Assembly: GCA_025454275.1 (NCBI GenBank)
Contig: JALOOS010000076.1
Location: 1 to 8,115 of the forward strand
DNA: 8,115 nucleotides
Direction of reading: 5' to 3'
Source of the DNA: Desulfobacterales bacterium
GTDB lineage: Bacteria > Desulfobacterota > Desulfobacteria > Desulfobacterales > SpSt-501
Made by a program: the position numbers and the translations under genes. A model generated the notes under the pieces. The model was given only the letters and a program-made list of their open reading frames with translations, was not told the DNA's origin and did not search any database. Of this stretch, positions 7,073 through 8,115 are shown piece after piece. Each line of letters begins with the position of its first letter. Within the stretch, counting starts at the first letter, position 1.

Positions 7073-7528
7073 TCACCCCTTCCTTGAAAAATCGAAGTAG
7101 CCCCGCCCCTCCAGAATGTCGCTGACCCGGATGAGGAGCATGCCGTTTTCCACCCGCCGTTCCAGGGGTGCGGGGTTGCACCCGCCTTTGACCTCATTGA
7201 TCCGGTTGGAGTGAAAGCGCAGGCCGCAGTTGCGGCAGATCATGAACTCCCCCTCCTGGGCATAGCCCTTGCCGGCCGGCCAGCAGACGTCGCAGGCGTC
7301 AAAAGCCGCTCGCAGCACGCCGTCGGAGCTCTTGATCACGAAGTAACGGATGGTGACCCCTCCCTGCCGGTGCTCGAAGTAGTGCGCCCGGCCGTCATCG
7401 AAGCGTGCTGCCGGCATCGAGACGACCCCGCCGGCCGGGTGCGCAGCGGCGGCCGGTGCCGGAGGGGTGCGACTGAAATAGAGATAGCCGGCGCCGGCCG
7501 CTGCGATCGCCAGCACGAGAATGCCCAA
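7073..7528 (-). CDS. Membrane-anchored DUF2318 protein with two CxxC motifs (probably 5'-frameshifted)
   Basis: As read here the protein has 151 residues from a TTG at 7528. An N-terminal membrane anchor or uncleaved signal (GILVLAIAAAGAGYLYF, 2-18) precedes an Ala/Pro linker and a DUF2318-type domain (about 48-148). That domain contains FDACDVCWPAGKGY (Cys79, Cys82), CRNCGLRF (Cys98, Cys101) and INEVKGGCNPAPL (Cys117). DUF2318 proteins are annotated as Fe-S/metal-related membrane proteins and, from memory, one (Cj1660) lies in the Campylobacter jejuni p19 iron-uptake locus next to ABC genes. Here too an ABC permease and ATPase follow, 3 nt downstream. TTG 7528 has only a weak AGAAGG 9 nt upstream and would leave the anchor with no basic residue before it. 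A better start, ATG 7599, lies in another frame (see the separate entry). No ATG or GTG exists in this frame between the TTG and the upstream in-frame stop. Product family is fairly sure, start is not. Confidence 0.85.
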   Translation of the reverse strand: MGILVLAIAAAGAGYLYFSRTPPAPAAAAHPAGGVVSMPAARFDDGRAHYFEHRQGGVTIRYFVIKSSDGVLRAAFDACDVCWPAGKGYAQEGEFMICRNCGLRFHSNRINEVKGGCNPAPLERRVENGMLLIRVSDILEGRGYFDFSRKG

Positions 7529-7599
7529 AGCCCAGGACCTTCTGCTGCGGGAACGGCTTTCTTGGCCGCGAGTCTGTCTTGCGTGGCTTCATCCGACAT
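7529..7599 (-). pseudogene. Displaced N-terminal segment of the DUF2318 gene in another frame (apparent 1-nt deletion)
   Basis: On the minus strand ATG at 7599, with GAGGA ending 8 nt upstream, encodes MSDEATQDRLAAKK and then leaves the DUF2318 frame. Adding one A to the AAA run at 7558-7560 (minus-strand context CAAGAAAGCC) would join it to SRSRRSWALGILVLA, giving a hydrophilic head, a basic patch and then the membrane anchor, the standard signal-anchor order. Without the shift this frame runs on as unrelated sequence to about 7336. The break may be a real mutation or a sequencing/assembly error in a short homopolymer; sequence alone cannot decide. Confidence 0.5.
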
Positions 7600-7746
7600 C
7601 GACGTTTTCCTCATTTCTAGTTGGTTGGGTTCCTTTATGTGGCAACGCGCTGCTATCGTTTGCAGACCGTTTCCAAGAATCGGACCCACCCGGTCAAACG
7701 ACGGGCCCGAACGTCAGGGTATCTTTTTGGGGCAGGAACGAAAAAA
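7600..7746 (-). promoter_or_regulatory. Leader/intergenic region of the DUF2318-ABC operon with an imperfect hairpin
   Basis: This 147-nt gap separates the Cys-rich gene stop from the likely DUF2318 start. It contains an imperfect inverted repeat at 7657-7700: CGTTT (7657-7661) pairs with AAACG (7696-7700), and GACCG (7665-7669) with CGGTC (7691-7695), with a 3-nt bulge and a loop of about 21 nt. A CGGGCCCG palindrome lies next to it. I see no convincing sigma70 or sigma54 promoter and no U-tract terminator. The repeat could be an operator or a leader structure. Confidence 0.3.
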
Positions 7747-8115
7747 TCAGATCAAAAGAATACGGAGCTCAATGAAGCGGGGGATTTTCTGTTGGAGGCC
7801 TTCAGCCTCACGATTCGGCTGGCGGTCGCCCGCCGGTGGAGTGGCGTTCCCGGCCGCAGCCGCGGCAGGCAGCAACCACGGAAGAACAGGGAGGTGAATA
7901 TCGGGCGAGGGGGCCCCATCGATGGCAGGGGGGCGGCAGGCGGAAACGTTTCTATCCGCCGCCCCACAGCAATCGGGCCGGCCGGAGCCGGGGTCATGCC
8001 CGCCAGGATCGCCGGAGCTCCCGCGGCAGCAGGGCATGCGGCAAGCTTCAGAACCTGCACAGGCTGCGGCCGCGCCCGGCACCGCAAGTATGAGGATCAG
8101 GGCAGCCGCCAGGAT
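7747..8115 (-). CDS. Small secreted cysteine-rich protein, N-terminus cut by window edge
   Basis: The frame is open from the right edge to TGA at 7747-7749, giving 122 visible residues. The first visible stretch, ILAAALILILAVPGAAAAC, is the hydrophobic core and Ala-rich end of a signal peptide; cleavage could be by signal peptidase I, or at the Cys as a weak lipobox (AAAC). The mature part has seven cysteines: C-x5-C-x3-CC in the first 15 residues, then DCC and one more Cys. A Pro/Ala-rich tail with no further cysteine follows. This arrangement suggests metal binding or a disulfide-stabilised periplasmic protein, but I do not recognise the family. It lies upstream of, and on the same strand as, the DUF2318-ABC genes, so a joint role is possible. 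The internal GTG at 8082 lies after the signal core and is not the start. The tail composition is less gene-like, so the call is moderate. Confidence 0.5.
   Translation of the reverse strand: MLAAALILILAVPGAAAACAGSEACRMPCCRGSSGDPGGHDPGSGRPDCCGAADRNVSACRPPAIDGAPSPDIHLPVLPWLLPAAAAAGNATPPAGDRQPNREAEGLQQKIPRFIELRILLI

Noticed and set aside
5783..7087. 434-codon plus-strand open frame opposite the permease
   Set aside because: No domain and a composition typical of antisense GC-rich frames; the minus strand shows four membrane helices and MacB-family motifs.
7665..7682. Possible sigma54 site (minus-strand TTGGAAACGGTCTGCAA)
   Set aside because: The GG and GC elements are 9 nt apart rather than the required 10, and the flanking consensus is poor.
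7725..7746. T5 and A6 runs flanking a 12-nt segment as a terminator for the Cys-rich gene
   Set aside because: The arms are only A-T pairs (about 5 bp) with no G/C stem, so it would not form a stable intrinsic terminator.
7752..8087. Alternative minus-strand frame overlapping the Cys-rich gene
   Set aside because: It is closed by a stop near 8098, lacks a signal peptide and is Arg/Pro-rich; the neighbouring frame is open to the edge and carries a signal-peptide-like start.

Overview
This is a GC-rich (about two thirds G+C by eye), densely packed bacterial chromosomal window with strong G/C preference at third codon positions and few gaps. The mix of acyl-CoA dehydrogenase, archease plus a long-form RtcB RNA ligase, tandem universal stress protein and a DUF2318/FtsX-type ABC transporter fits a Desulfobacterota-like (former Deltaproteobacteria) or similar anaerobic proteobacterium. 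That assignment is inference; no rRNA or marker gene is present. There are no tRNAs, insertion sequences, CRISPR arrays or phage genes in view.

Layout. (1) Positions 2-1072, plus strand: 3' part of an acyl-CoA dehydrogenase, cut by the left edge. (2) 1073-1181: convergent gap with a G/C-rich two-part hairpin that looks like a dispersed palindromic repeat or bidirectional terminator. (3) 1182-2210, minus: a medium-chain quinone oxidoreductase/alcohol dehydrogenase-like enzyme whose structural-zinc cysteines are missing. (4) 2211-2323: divergent promoter region. (5) 2324-4225, plus: archease and RtcB, 15 nt apart, a classic RNA ligase plus activator pair. (6) 4282-5196, plus: tandem-domain universal stress protein, 56 nt after rtcB and probably co-transcribed with it. 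(7) 5209-7599, minus: ABC ATPase, FtsX/MacB-like permease and a membrane-anchored DUF2318 cysteine protein, convergent to the stress gene with only 12 nt between. In transcription order this operon runs DUF2318, permease, ATPase, with gaps of 3 and 13 nt. (8) 7600-7746: leader region with an imperfect hairpin. (9) 7747-8115, minus: 3' part of a small secreted cysteine-rich protein of unknown family, cut by the right edge.

How the genes work together. Archease and RtcB form an RNA repair/ligation unit (joining 2',3'-cyclic phosphate or 3'-phosphate ends to 5'-OH ends), and the adjacent stress protein suggests a stress-linked transcription unit. The minus-strand block looks like a metal (probably iron) handling export/redox module: a DUF2318 protein with two CxxC motifs, a permease with an extracytoplasmic CxxC, an ATPase, and possibly the secreted Cys-rich protein upstream. 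The most notable oddity is that the DUF2318 gene appears to have lost one base near its start. A well-formed ATG-initiated N-terminus sits one frame away from the membrane anchor and joins it exactly if one A is added to an AAA run.
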